Source: Agelaius tricolor
Lineage: Eukaryota > Chordata > Aves > Passeriformes > Icteridae
DNA length: 64,000 nucleotides
Assembly: GCA_023055355.1 (NCBI GenBank)
Contig: JALJCS010000022.1
Coordinates: forward strand, 7,053,001-7,117,000
Direction: 5' to 3'
The notes under the pieces were generated by a model, which worked only from the letters and a program-made list of their open reading frames with translations, was not told where the DNA came from and did not search any database. The number at the start of each line of letters is the position of its first letter. Within the stretch, counting starts at the first letter, position 1. The position numbers and the translations under genes were made by a program. This document shows, piece by piece, positions 1-15,000 of the stretch.

Positions 1-3000
1 TTTGTGGATAACTGACTGGCCTAAGATTTCAATGACAGTTTCTTATCAGCACAGTCTGTTTCCTGCTAAATCATGTATTAAAAAATATATATGTACACAC
101 ACCATGAAGAGATTCTCTAATTTGTTATCTATATTCCAAAATATGGCCATACTATGTTTCAGTTTTGTACAAGACAGGCATTTGGATGGTATTTTTTCTG
201 TGCTTTATTTCACTCCTCATTAAGAAACTTTTTCTTTAGATCCTTAAAATACCACTTTACTTTTTCTTGAAGTGTAGTTTTTACAACACATGAATATTAT
301 TGCTCAAGAGGAGAGAAAAATAAATTGTATGTATTTATGAGCAGCATAAGATTGTCAGAAATTAAAATTCTAGGCACATCTGTTTCTATTACTTTGAATC
401 AAAATCAGTGAATGCAGGTAATAACTTGCTGTATGGTTAGGATCTTCATCAGGAAAACTTTTGGTCACATACTTGAGTTTGGCCATCTTAAAATGATCAG
501 TTTGAGTATTTAAATTTTGCCCTTTTTTTCACTTGTGGAAACATTGCCCTAAACTGGAATGCTCTTCTGAGCAAAACTTCAGGATTTAATCCCAAGTGTC
601 TAGATAACTTTCCTGTGATACTGGATGACCTGGATTTCTCTTTATTTCTCTTCAGCAGCAGGATGTGGATTGAGGAATGCTTGTTACTTTAGAGACCTTT
701 CTGCAGCTTAGGATGCTGTGAATATTCTCTGCCCTGTAGAATCTCAGCTGGTTTCATCTCTGCCCATCTCACCTAGTCCTTGCCTAGTCCTCTGCCCCCT
801 CTTGCCTGTCATTGCCATGTTTGAGTCCAGGAAGGGGGAACAGGCTGGTGTTGGTGCAGGTATGGACATCAATGGACTGATTAAGAGGGTAAATGAAAAC
901 AGAGTTTGCCACTGGGAGAGCACAGGTTGTTTTATTCTCTTCATTATTTGTTTCCTTTCATAATGATATAGGAGAGTAAACAGAATTTTAATTCTGTACA
1001 TGGATGGTGTTGTGGTTGAAGAAGTGATCTGAGCACAGATAAAAACACAGGAAGATTTTGGATGGGTCTGGCATGACTGAAAACAATGAAATTTATGTAG
1101 GAGGCAACACGCTGAAACATTGCAGGGACTTTATCTAAATACAGATACTATGCCAAAGGATGAAGAAGAGACATCTGAGGAACAGTGCTTTAAACATCAG
1201 ATTTCATTCTCATATGGCAATTCCAAACACAGCAGCACTGGACAAGAGTAGTTTTTCTGCTTTAAATTATGAAAACTTAATAGAATGGAATAAGAAATGT
1301 GTAATGGGGTATGCAGTACCATATTATCCAGATTGTGTGAAAATAACTGTACATGGCTTTTAAAAATTATTTTAATATCATTCTTTGTAACTGAATTGTG
1401 TTATTGAAAAAGCACAACATCTTGGAGAGCAAGAGAATGAGAGCAAGCCTCACAGATACAAAAATTAGAAAAGTACTGAATGTATAAGAATGTGTGAGCA
1501 GCTGTATGATGATCTATCTAGTCTAGCACCTTGTTGTCAGGAGTGGCTGCACACAAATGCCATGGGAAGAGCATAGCAAATGGACAAACATACAGTGGTA
1601 ATTCTCTCTTCACATGCAACAATTTGCAGCTTAGAACTTCATGAGAGGGAGGATTTTTCAATGTGCCATGGCTTAGGAATATCAGAGGAGACCTTATCAA
1701 AGATTTCTTATACAAAATAAAAACAGTATTAATGCAAAAGAAAGCTTTGTGATTTTAGAAGCTACAGTCTTGTTTGGCCATGTAAACATCCTTGTTAGCT
1801 GAGGACAGGTCTGCTTCTGGATTGTCTCTGTATTTCTGTTAGGGAGGCTCTGTATCCCTAGGCCTGTCTGTTGGGAGCCAATCTTGCCATGAATGATCAG
1901 AAGCTGACTCAATCCATAGAAATGAATCCTGAGTGGAGGCCAGAGATGCTTGTGCAGCTGACTTATGCATGTACACAAACCATAAATACAACATTTTGTC
2001 GTGATACATTTGTATTGGCTGTTGTTTTTGCTCCGTGGTGTCTGGGCCAGCGTGATGGATGGCAGTGACACCTCGATAGCAAAGTGTGCATCCAAATGGC
2101 TGCATTAGTTCCTCACACATCAGCATTAGGAATGCATTGCTGTCAGAGTCACAGCTCCTGGGTGCAAGGGAACACACAGCAAAACCAGATGGTTTTAGAC
2201 AGATTGGGAGGAATCACTGGGATGAATGCCACTTCTGTGATCTTCACTTGGGTTGTATACAGACACAAAGCTTTAAATCATAGATGGAGAAGTGGTTAAT
2301 CCAGTGTTCCAGAGAAAATGAAAGTTTAAATTTACAATTCATGATGTGTTACAATGCAAGGTTTGAATTATAGGCATGCTAACAATCACTTGTTTTGAGA
2401 GGATGTGATACTTTCCACCATAAACTTCTCTTAGATAGCCATAATTCTAAGGTCAAAATCTTTCCAAAATGTGTGGCTTATGTACATTATTTTGAGTTCC
2501 AATGCAACATATCAAACAAGAAGTACAACTGTTTCTAATACTGCTACATGCAGAAGCATAAAAGCTTACAACAAATCAGTCCTGCCAGTGTAAATCACAT
2601 TGTTTGCCTGCATATAGTTAGAATTTTCATGAGCTGAGCATTCAAGATTTTCCCATTCATCCACTAAGAAAATTCCTAGCCAAGACAATGAAGTTGAAAA
2701 AATACACATGGATTTAGATACCTTAGCTTTTTTTCCATTTTATTCTTTTAAAAAAGTGTTTAGAATAATTTTTGGATTATTTCTGGGTACCATCATTGAC
2801 AGTGAAGAGCTTTTCCATTTGCTCCTGCAGACTGGTTGCTGTTTTAAAACAATAGTGAATTACAAGGCAACACACTTTGGAGTGCAAAACTTTCAGGCAT
2901 TCCAGAAGATTTCCTCAGCAATGTATGGCCAGAATGTGGTCACAGTGTAAAAAAATTGCTATAAGTGAACAATTTTAATTAATCTAGTGCTCATCTTTTG

Positions 3001-6000
3001 GCTGGACAGGCAGTTTTATGGGTCTGTGATATTTGTGAATGCAAAGAAAAATCAGGTGAAGCTTACCTTTGCATTACATACATATAAATATATATATGTA
3101 TGTATTATAGATCCCGTGTAACACTGTAGAGTTTCCCATGCTGCAGAGCAGGCCTGCTTTTAGGGATTAGAACCTGACCTTTGAGAAGGATTAGAGAACC
3201 CAAAACTTAAGAGGTCACAAGGGATGGGTCATTTGCAAAGAGAATTAAACCGGGATGGGACTGAACGACTTGCAGCTTTTTGTGGAATTAAAACCTATTT
3301 ATTAATCATATGCTCCTGATCTAGATATTTGTTGGGTTTATAGCCTTCAAAAAAAGACTAGGTCTTAATATCTATATATAAAAAGGTTGAAAGAATGTGC
3401 AATTTTATTTTAACTGTTTTCTAGGTGTTTCCTTCCAGAGCTCTTCCTTTTTTCTCTTACCTTAGTGTTTCATGAAATGCCATTTGTGGGTGGCTGTACA
3501 CAGTGACTGACCACCATTCTCAGCTGTTTTTCTGGGATGGAACATACAGGGAAGGAAGGTGCTGGGCCCATCTGCAGGAGCCTTAGGGGTCAGGTGTACA
3601 CATTCCACTGGCACCTCTGAGTTTTCCACTCAGTCTCCTGGACATACAAGGAGGAAATAGAAAACCAGAGAGGACACTGCAAAGTTTAGCTTATATGTAA
3701 AATTCCCCAACATTATTACAAGCAGGAAAACAGTAGTCATAGCTTTTTGTTTGTTTGTTTGATTCTTAATGGCTCAATTTTATTAGTTACTCTTTTTCTA
3801 CCTAAAGTAAACCACAGGCAAGAATATGTGCTCTACTAAACATTTTGCAACGACTTTTTTGGGATTGACCTGAATAATTGGTTTATGGCTTTGCTCTGCC
3901 ATTCTTAACTCTGAGCCATAAAATCATTATAGCTTATAAGACTATTGCTTCTTTCCTTGGTATAAATACAGACAGGATAGCAATAAGCAATTCCCTCAGT
4001 ATGTCAGCAGCTCACAAAGATGAAGAATGATACTTTCATGTGCAAAATTGGTGAGAAACTATGAAATGTACGTTCAGTAAAAACTCTCAAGATAATGTCT
4101 GGTGTCTGTGCAGGGAGCTGGGGACAAAAAAGCAAATTTTGCTTCTGGTGAAGAGCCTCATAAGGATTCTAGTCCAGTCCTGAAGCTGTATTAGCCCCAC
4201 TAGTGCTGACACACCAGGATTTCAAAAAGGGAAAAGTAAAGAAAAGTGCTAGTCTGTACCTATTCTCTATATCATTTCTTATAGTAAATTTTTATTTTAA
4301 TTTAAAACTTTTAAACCATATTTTTATGCACTGTATGTGGTGCCTGAAAAGAAATAACCTCAAGCACTTATTTCTTTTATCTGCTTTATTAAAAATTTGC
4401 CTTACTTGCTAAAAAATAAGAAGTCTAATTACTTTTTCATATCTGATCTTTGGACTAAAGACTTTGTAAGTCCTGATTTCTTTTTTTCCTAGTAGTAGTA
4501 ACTAGAAAGATTGTTTAATTATTAAATGTAGATAATTTATGACAACTTCCAATGAATTTTTAGAAATATCAGTTCAATATTGTTTCAGAGCAAAAGGATA
4601 ATACACCCTTATTTCTGTTGTCAGAATGCAGTTTAAGCTTTCTAGACCTATTGACATGGTCTGATAGTTCATCCAACCTGTTCTCTTTATTATTAGTATG
4701 TATTTTTTTCTTTCTTTTCTGGGCTTAGTCACAGTCAAAGTTCTAATATAAGCCAATTTTTAGTAACATTTATTATGTTACCAATGTTATAATTTAATAA
4801 AAAGGAGAATTAAAATTTTTGAAAGAAATCTCTTTAAATACTAAAATCATGCATGTTGATGCATTCAGGAACTCAGAACATGACCTCTTTTATCAATAAA
4901 ATTGTAAAAAAATAATTGTCAAGTAAAATGTGTACTAGAGGTACCATAAAGCACTAGGTGGCAGACTTGTTATACTTAGAGGAAAATTAAACTCAAGAAC
5001 ATTCCAAGGAGAGTGTTTTAGAAGATAAATAGCAAGTAGCACTATAAGTAAAACTGTTAGCAGGGATTTTCCAGATATTTAAAAATTATGTTGAAACTTA
5101 AAGGGCATAAACAATAAATTTTAGCTCTTGAAAACGTGCTTGCTTTAGCTGAGTTGGGAGATGTATACCAGCAGCCACCAGCTTCACTACTGATTTGAGC
5201 AATTCGTGTTTCCTTTTGGGACAACATTAATTTCAACTAAATACATATTGTAATTGTAAAACTGTCATGCTTGACTTAAAATAATGAGTTCCACCAATTA
5301 TATCTAACATTGATTGACTTTGATACAGACTGAAAAAATCTATATTATTTATAAATACAGTCAAAGTAATGACTGACATTGTCTTTTGAATATATGGACT
5401 CATACAAAAAAATTGTATTTAAAATGAAATCTTAGTGTTTAAAGAGTCTAGTGGAACAGATTATTGTTTAAATCAGACAATTCTAGGGTGGCTTGATAAA
5501 AGATAAGCCTCAGCAAACCTACCAACTCAGAACTTATAAAGAGCAGCAGACAAACATAGTCTTTGCCCTGAGCTAAAATAACTGCAGAAACCAACTGTCG
5601 CCTTGCAGAGAATTAAAACAATAACCACATCTGAAGCTGAAGCTCCTAATAAAGTATTATGATCTCACCCCAGGCTCTGTGTACTCATTTGCCAAATGCT
5701 AGCTTGGCTTGCAGCTTTGTTGGGCAGGCTGAGGAAACGGATTTGCTGCCAATCATTTTCAGCTTTTACTTTGAGTTGGAGAATTTTTCCATGTATGTAT
5801 TTATTTCTCATTTTTGTAATTAATGTGTTTTAATGTTGTGGATTTTCTTTGCTTAACAAGCCATGTGTTATTTTTGAAATTAAGATTATTTGCTTTCTCT
5901 GGTAGCTTCTGCTTATATACTAGTGAATTTACCAACTGGCATCCTCTTACAGTTACTATTTAATACCTTTTGTCAAAGCAGACAAAGTAATTTAGTAATT

Positions 6001-9000
6001 ATTCATCAATAATAGCAAGTATGCTACCCTAACTCAAAGAAGTAGGACAAACTAACAGTGGTGAAACGAACTTTCTAACTGCTAAAAAGAAGAAAAATCA
6101 TACCTTGTATTGCATGCAGTTAAAGGCCTGAATTAGAGGACTGTTCCACAGGTGCCATCATTATTTTTTGTATTATTTTTCTTGCAGTGTAATATATAAT
6201 ATTACAGTAAAATAGCTATAGGTATAAAATGTGAGTATTTATAGATCTTGATGAGGCAAGAGCAGCAGGATATCTCATTCAGAGGACATCCTTTGCTTTG
6301 TAGGGGACCTTAGCCCTTGTATGAAGCAGTGTTTTAAATGAGAAGGAAACCAGTGCAAGTATCTACAAATACACAGTGTTTGATTTTGTTGATATACTGA
6401 GCTTGTGTTCACAGGGATGGATACTTTCTGAATCTTTGTGCTGTGTGTTCATTGTGCTGTGTGTGTGCGAGATTCCTGAACATTTCCCAGGGGACAGGAG
6501 CTGTCACTCCTCAGACACCTGGAGGCCTTGGAGCTCCCTGATCCTGGAGCTGTAAGAAATAAATGCCTTGGGAAAGGATCCCTCAGGGTCCCTTGGCTTT
6601 ACCTTCTGACAGTCAAGGGAAAACACCTGTGGTGCTTTTGCAGTTGCATTGCTTCCCATGCTGACTGCCCAGGGAAAAGAGAATTCTTGATCAGCAGGAC
6701 TTCAAGGAAGATCTATAGTGAAATCTTGAACCAGTTGAAAAAGGGAAAAAACACACCCTGACTTCAGTAAGTGTCTTGTGATATGTGGGAGATTTTGAGT
6801 TGGTTCTTTTGGGAGTTCTTGGTCAAACAAGTGCGTTATTCCAAGTCAGCTGGGGTGTTTTTCTCTGCTGGCAAACATGGAGCACTGGAGGACAGCTGAG
6901 CCTCTTCCATTAATGCAAATGTCCTGTAGTGTGAGTTCCACTGTTCAGGTGTGGGTCCTGAACCACCTAATCCTGGCACATGTATCTGTAAGGTCCTGAG
7001 AGCAGGCAGGGATGTTTCCAGCTATAGAATTAGTGCTGGGAAGCCCTTACAGGGTATTTGAGGGACTTTTGTGCCATCATTTAAATAAATTAGGGGTCAT
7101 TTCTATCTCAAGAGAATGATAAAACCTTGTATTATATAAACTTAAGGAAAATGTAAACTAGGTTAAATGTGGACATTGTCAAATTCAGCTTTCTGACTCG
7201 ATAACTCAGCTCCATTTCAGCATATTGCAAAGTAGCCTGTGAGTCTTTGATATTAATTTATTGTCACTTTTTCTTAGCTTGAATTGTGAATATTATTTTA
7301 AAATATGTTCCAGAAATATAACTCATTGACAGCAAAGTGTAATTTGGAAGTCACTTGATATAAAGGGTAATGCTGACATGAAATGGAAGAGCGAACTATG
7401 TGAGGTCAAAAAGCAGCAGTGTATGCTAGGAAATAGATACAATAGCAAACTAGACATTAAGGGAAAGTTGAAAAATGTATCTGTCAAAGAGTATGAAGAT
7501 ACACTGGTAAAGAAGTAATATATATGTATTTGATTTGTCTTTTTATGTTATGGGGAAATAAATGTACTTTACTGTGTTAGCCCCTTAAGGAAATGCCACG
7601 GCCATCAGAATAATTTTATAAAAATGACAAGCTATGCAAAATGTGGGAAGAAAAGTCTTAAAAGGGCAACAATATCACGCTTCTTTTCATCAATGATATG
7701 AGAATTTTAGATTTCTACTTCTGTTGAATAGAAATACATACCGCTTCTGTACTTGTTTTTGAAAATGTGGCCAGACAGATTTTAAAGTGCTAGAGCCTTT
7801 TCTGATGTTGGGAATGGCTAATGGAAGAGAACATGGAGAGGTCATTGCTAGAATGAACAACAGAATAAATGGTGGAAAGAGAAAAATGGAAAACTTCTGA
7901 GGAAGGCAGTGCATGGCTACGTCATGCAAATGTGTCACTTCATGTCTGTTGGCAAGGACTGCCTGCCACAGTCTCTGCCCTGTGAAGGTCACTTGCAGTG
8001 ATATGAACAATTACTGCTTTTCAAATACCAAGAACAAACAGACTGTCAGTATTTGCTACAGTTTGCTGTTCCTTTTTACATGCTAATTCAGTTCTCAGAG
8101 AATCTGTGTCAAAAAGTTTGTGCTTGACGTATATCAATGAGTAATGGTATGTATCAATTGGTCTGTATTAAGCTATTTTGAAAAAAGCCAACCAAACCAT
8201 AACAATAAAAGAAGAGATTTATTCTATTTGCACATTTTGGTTCACAGTAATTTCTTTCCATGGCCAAATAAAGAAAAAAAAAGAATAATGAAAGCACAGC
8301 TGTATTTAGTTCCTGGTTTATAGAAAAAAATAACACCAGGAAAATATAATATTTCTTTTAATGGCTGGCAGCTGTTTCGGGTGGAAATTGAGTTTTCCAA
8401 GTCACTTTCAGAAAGGAGTCAGTGAGCCCTGCCATGGTGACCAATGTTTCCTCTCTGAGGCAAAGAATAAATCTCCTCTGAAGGATGGGTGACTGCACTG
8501 GGGTTGAGGAAAACAGCCTTTGGGGCTCCATTTTTCCTTCCTTCGTTATTTCAATTTGCTTATTTTAACCAAACTGTTTATTATTTTCTGTACCTGACTG
8601 CCAGTCCTACAAATCAAACTTGTAGCAAGTAGGGGAATGTTTATTATTTCTATTTTTATTTTTTTTCACTCTGTATTTTATTCCATACTAGGGTTGAGAT
8701 ATTTCCTCCTATCTGTTTTAAAGGCTGTGTAAAATGGATTAGTCAATATTACAGATATATAATTTCATTTGTGAGTGTTTGGAATTTTAATATTCTATCA
8801 ATATTTTTTGCTGAATTGGCACTCAGTTCTTAGCATGAGCAATGTTATTGAGTGAGAATGTTATTAATGAAATCAACAGATTTTACTCTAAAAATACCTA
8901 ATGGTGTTTTAAAGGAAAAAGTGCTTGTGTTCTTCTTCTTTTCAAAGTTGTAACGCAATTGTGTTTCTACTGCATGGAGATGTAGCATTTTATATTTATT

Positions 9001-12000
9001 ACAGTACAAGTACTTGTTGTAATTTGTGACTTTAAAACAGAGGACACTGCTCAGTGAGGTATATGACGTAATTTCTATCCAGTATGAAGTGCAATTTTCC
9101 TGATCTGGATTTATTTGCTATGAGAGATTTTACTTATCAGAACTAATGTATTAACAGGGCTTGAGAATACAGCAAAGTGGAAACATCTCAACTTGGAGTT
9201 ATATTGTGCAGTTTGTACAAGTCATACGGAGTCAAGCAACATGGGGTGGGTTCTGACATTTGGGTTGTGGATTTAGGGTTTCTTAAGCAAAGTTCAACTA
9301 AATAATGAGAAAAGGGAAAGAAAAGAATTTTGAAAATGTTGGGATATTGCAGGAGCACCTATTTATCCATGTATATTTATAGACAATTTATAAAGTGTGT
9401 GTTCTGTCTCCTTGGAAGACCTGAGTAACAAGAGGTTGTTCTTTAATTGTTAAGATCTGTGTTTGGTTATTTGAGAAGCAGGATAAAAGCTCTGCTAATA
9501 AAGATGTAGAAGTTATTGTCTGATTAACTTCTGACTGTTCCCAGTTTATAGCAAAGCTTGAGTATATGCGTGTATAAAAGCATAAACAATTTAAAAATTA
9601 CATTTGTACTTCTGCCATGCCCATATTTTCAGCATTGATCCATGTATAAATAGAAGCTTCTCAAAAAATCATTTCTAAAAGGAGATGTAGTAGACTTTCA
9701 GGGATTATACAATAAACTGAAAGTTATGAGAGCAAGATTTAAAATAGCATGAAAATCTGACTGCTTTCATTTAGTACTTTCCTAGACAAGAAACATCCCT
9801 CTTTGGCAATAATACACTAAGGCAAACAATAATTTAACATTGTTGTTTCTTAGATGTGCCACTTCTGTTGTCAGAACAAGCAGATCAGAGATCTCCTCAG
9901 TGTGTAGAGACTATATAATGAAAGCAGTAAATTAGAATCAGGTTAGTGGGTATTGATGCTGGTATATTGAAAAATACATGTTAGAGTTGTAATATTAATA
10001 TGAGTGTTACAAAGGTGGTGATGCATTTAGATCAATATGAAAAAAAATCATGGAGAGAGAAATTAAAATTTCTTCCATAATAATTTTAATGACTTTTTTT
10101 TCCTGGCTTTTGATTTGTTTTGGTTTTTTTTCTCACTCTTCTAACACTTATGAATACTGCAAGAGTTAAGGGATTACAAAGACAGTCCAGTGTGACAAAA
10201 CAAAAGTACATTTATTGAGTACTCCTTGCTGTCAAGTAATAACACACTTCTGACAAGACTCTGCTGTGATTTCTGAAATGTTCCATCATTGGAGACACCA
10301 GACCTTTTCCTACAACTGACATTTGGATACCTGCTGATTGGTGCACTTACTTTTCTTTGTGGCTGCTTCTTTTGCTAATATTTTGCTCATAATTCCCTAG
10401 CCATTGCTTTCTACACTTTGTTTATAGACCATGTTCTTCCACAGAGCTGGAGAAGGGTCTGCAGCTGCTCTCATCAGTTGTTACAGCATTTTCAGTAAAG
10501 AGTTTAATGAAATATCTAGGAAAAATAATAATTGATTGTGGTCTGGGATTTAAAAACTTTAGGAGCATCATCTTGAGGTTGCATGCTTAAAAGGCCCCAG
10601 GTGACTCTATCTGTACCTCAGTTTTTAGATCTCAGCCACAAGCCCAGCCTTGTTTACCATGACATTTTCCTACCTACACTTTTACTTCTGTGACAGCTAT
10701 GGCAAGATACATCTCACCTAATTAGTCTTGTAAAGCTTAAATGTCCAGACTTAATGAACCTTCTAGGTCTTTCTATTTTCAGTAATGAAAATCAAGAGTG
10801 ACCCTTCTGAACATGATGCATTTCTGTCATCCACTGAAAGTTTTAGTCAATACAGAGTGGCCTGAGAAAATAAGCAAAATATAGCCGAGTAAAATTCTAA
10901 AACAGGTAGATTTTTCTGGCCCTCCCTTAGGATCAAAACTGACAACTTATTAGACCTTTCCAAATAGCAGTGGAGAAGTTAATAAGATAAAAGATTTATA
11001 TTTAAAATAAAATTTAGTTACCCAATTTTCTGATTATGACACTAATCCTTCCGTTTTTTTGTGGGCTTTTTAGACCAGTACATTTTTGTAAAGTATAGTA
11101 AAAGGAACAATGACTTGCTATTGCTGTATGTTTTTAAAGACTTTGAACTTATGTGAAATACATTCTCCCATGCTCTTTCTTGAAATGGAAAAAGGCATAT
11201 AAATAGTAAATGCTGGGTTTTTTTGAAGTTCATTGTGCTCTGATTACATATAATAAAATGCAAGTTTTTAGTAAAGACTTCACAGTAAATGACTTTTTGT
11301 TTTATCACAATGGACAAGTAATGTCAGACACAAACATATTCAATATAAAAATGACAATGAGGCAGTGGATGACTGCTAGATACAGATGACAGTGGAATGA
11401 ATCAGGCAGCTGCTCTGAAAGTTCAAAATAATTATCCTGACAGAAAATAGGTCTGGTGGTAACCCCCAACTTTGATGTAATACAAGGAGAATTTCATTTT
11501 GGTCACAGATGAATATGATTTATAGCATTTGATAATGGTACTTGGTTTCAAAAGCAGCATTTGTACTGATAGAGAGGAATATGAATAGTTCTGTTCTCAA
11601 CAAAATCTAGCTGAAAATAGAGACCAATCACTAGAAAGAGGAGGAGAGAGACGAACTGCCTGTGCAATGAAGAGGTGAGAGTATGAATTTTAGAATCAGC
11701 ATGAATAGACAGATCCTTAAATAGAAGAGTGTGGGAAGACTGTGACGAGTCTGAAGTTGCAATCATGATGGAGGTTCTTACAACTTTAAGTGATGTCAAG
11801 CAAAAATAAAACAGCACTAGATTTTTGAGGGGTTTATTCACAAAATAGAAGTTATTAGTTATCAGAAAAAAAAGTGAAAAAAACCTATTTTAGTCATTGA
11901 TTGAGTAAAGATCATGTGATCCTCACCTAATATTTTAAAAATGGGATAATTAGGTTGGAGCTGAGAATGAGATTATATTGTGGGTGGGTGGGTCTAGTTC

Positions 12001-15000
12001 CATGCTCTTTTTGTAACTCTGGGTGATATACATTGCAGTACTTTTGGCTTAGATCTTTTGCTAAACTTAAACTTTTGGAGTTAAAATGAATAGACTTCTC
12101 TCAGACATTCTGTATATGTATGAAACTGTTTTGCCAATTTGTTCAGCTTTAAAAATGTGTTTAGAAACTGTGTGAGAGGAACCAGGGGAGAATGGCCAGT
12201 GACCAAAGTTAGAAAAGCCCTGAGTGTGTCCAGTTGGGAATGTTCTTGCTCCCTTTTTGGGAACCTATGTTCATTCTTCCCTCCTGCTGAGAGATGCAGT
12301 GAACTGGGATACTCTCTTGGAATGATTTGTTCAAAGGTAAAAGATAGCTCAGAAGTGGTTCTCTAAAATTTATTCCAGCCTGATTCTTAAATTACTTAAT
12401 AAACCCCCTTTATTGAAATATGCTGCATAGGCAGTGGGTGCAGGATGGTGGAAGAACGAAGGTTGCTGTCACAATAATTTTATATTTGCTTTTTTATTAG
12501 AGCATGATTGTACAGTTTTTAATAATATTGCTATATACCAGTTCCCAAGGAACTTTCACTCCACAATGCACTGAATGAATTTGTAGGGAACGAGTCAGTG
12601 ATAATGTAATGGAAAGTTGAATGTGTGTTCCTTTCCTGTTTTGTTGAAAAAGTGGAAAGAATTACAATGAATGATGGAAGGAGCTGCCAAATAACAGTGT
12701 CCATACATAGTGTTATATAATTCAAAGTATTATGAAAAATCAAAGTCAAGGTATTTCAGATTGGCTGCTCATTTTTAATAGGTGGTTTTGTCCTTGGTCT
12801 CTTTGTTTCATTTCCTGTCCTATAAAATGGCACTCAAATGCCTTCTCATCTTCAGTAATGTTGTAACAAATTCATTAACTTTTGTGAAGAACTTAGAAAA
12901 TTATAGTGATGAATACTATAGAAAGCCACATTAGAAATTAATTCCATCTTGAGAAAAGGGCTTGTATAGCACGTAGTAAATGAGGCATGGGCCCAACATT
13001 GAGTACTGAACATGGAACAAAGTGTTGAAAGCTGCCCATTAGGGGAGCACTCACCCAAAAATAATTTACAGGCACCTTTGATTTATAGTGGTTCCTTTTA
13101 CAGTCTTAAAATTCCCCTGTAACATACCTTTTCGTATATAAATTTGTCACTAATTTATACTAAACATATTCAATCTAATCACCTTTTTTAAAAGTAATTT
13201 CCATTGTAATTATATATTCTCACAGAGTATGGAGGCACTATAGAAATACTGAAGAACTTCTTTCTGGCCTTTGTTCTTTTGGGAGTATTCTGTAGTTTTA
13301 AAAATCGGAGTTTTCTTCCAATACAAATTTTGAGTATGGGAATTGGTCTGTTCCTTTTTGGATATGAGTACAAAACTTTCATATTAAACCATATAATTCT
13401 TATCAGAAGTCATTGACCTTTATTAATGAAACAGAGAGGTTTCTTGAAAATTAACAATGATACTAGGGTTAAAGGATTGCTTTGAAATTCATTTTTCCTA
13501 TTTCATTAAATATCTTTCTTTACCTAATTATTGTTATGTTCTCACACATGCTTATTACTGGCATTTTGAATTGATTTTAATGACTCCTTTTGACTGTGAA
13601 AGCAGTCAAGGGTTTTGAAAAAATCAAAATAGCGATGTGAAAAAACTCAATAACCATATGTCTTTGTAATATTTGACTGTTGATGATGTCAGGGTGGTAT
13701 TGTGGTCCTATCTCCCAACACTTTTTTTTTGTACTTTAATCAATGATTTCTAAGATAAAGTGAAACAAAATACCTGGAAACATGGATATTAGACTGTTCT
13801 GGGCTGACTCCTGCCTCAAAAAACCGAGCTTGTGGATTCCAAATACTGTGTTGTGTGCTGGGGAATTAAGATCTGAGCTGTGAGCTGAGCTCTAAGTTTG
13901 TGAGAGGTTTCCACGTTCTCACAAACTTTTCTATGGAACTTTAGACATAAAAGTTCAGGGAGTTATGAAAGTTCAGGAGATTATAGGCTAGAAAATGGCT
14001 CTTTAAATTCTGTCTGCCTGCTGCTTTGAGTCACCTGCTTGAGTAGATTTGTTGTGTTTTTTGTCTTATTTGTTATATAAAGGGTAAAATTACTTATGGT
14101 GGCTTCATAAAGGTTTAAAGTAGAAACAAACCCACATGGGGGTTTCTACATGGAGTGGAATCTTAGGCTTCTCCAAATTCCTGATATAAATATGCGCAAC
14201 ATATACATATATATCAACAGGGTATACTTGAATGTACTTTAAATATCTATTTCTACATTTAGTTATTATATATGTGGCTACTTTTACATTTAGCTGTTCA
14301 GAACAGGTCATAGTCTTAGAATTGACTTTTAGTTTGAATTTTGTACTGCTTTTGAGGCTAAGCTCTCTAGTTTGAGTGGCACTATGAATTAGGAAATATG
14401 GTGTGATGTACTGAGTAACTGCTTAGTTTATGTGCACTTATGATGCAGTGGCATATATTATGTTTAGGAAGAGGTTTGGCAGTAGGATAGAAAGCTGTTC
14501 TGCCTGCTTCAGTCTGCAGAAGGTGGAGCTTTCTGGAGGAGAGGGAGGTGATATTTTCCCTGGGAGCTGCTGAATACTTGTGGGGGAAGAGTCTCCTAAG
14601 TTACAGAATGAAGCAGATGGAGAGAGTGAGGAAAGATAGTGGGGCAGCAGCAGGGTGCAATGGGTCGTGTCTTCTTTACAATCCCTTTTAATTTCAACTC
14701 TGAGTTTCTTCTTAAATTGGTTCTGCTAATTTATATTCTAATAAAATCTAACTTTAGAGACTTTCAAAGATTTGGAATCTTCACCTTCAAAATAGGTCCA
14801 GACAAATCTTCCTTGAAGTTTTGTGAACCTTTCTCCAACCTATGAAATTTCTTCAGCAAACCTCTGCAGTCCTCAGAAAGATGGGAAGGAGTGTTTGCTC
14901 AGTGTCAGTTCTTTCATTTGCACCTGAGTTCATTTGTGCTGTTGAATCACCCAACTGCACTTCGGCCCTGCTGTCTGCTTCATTCGAGTCATGCTCACCT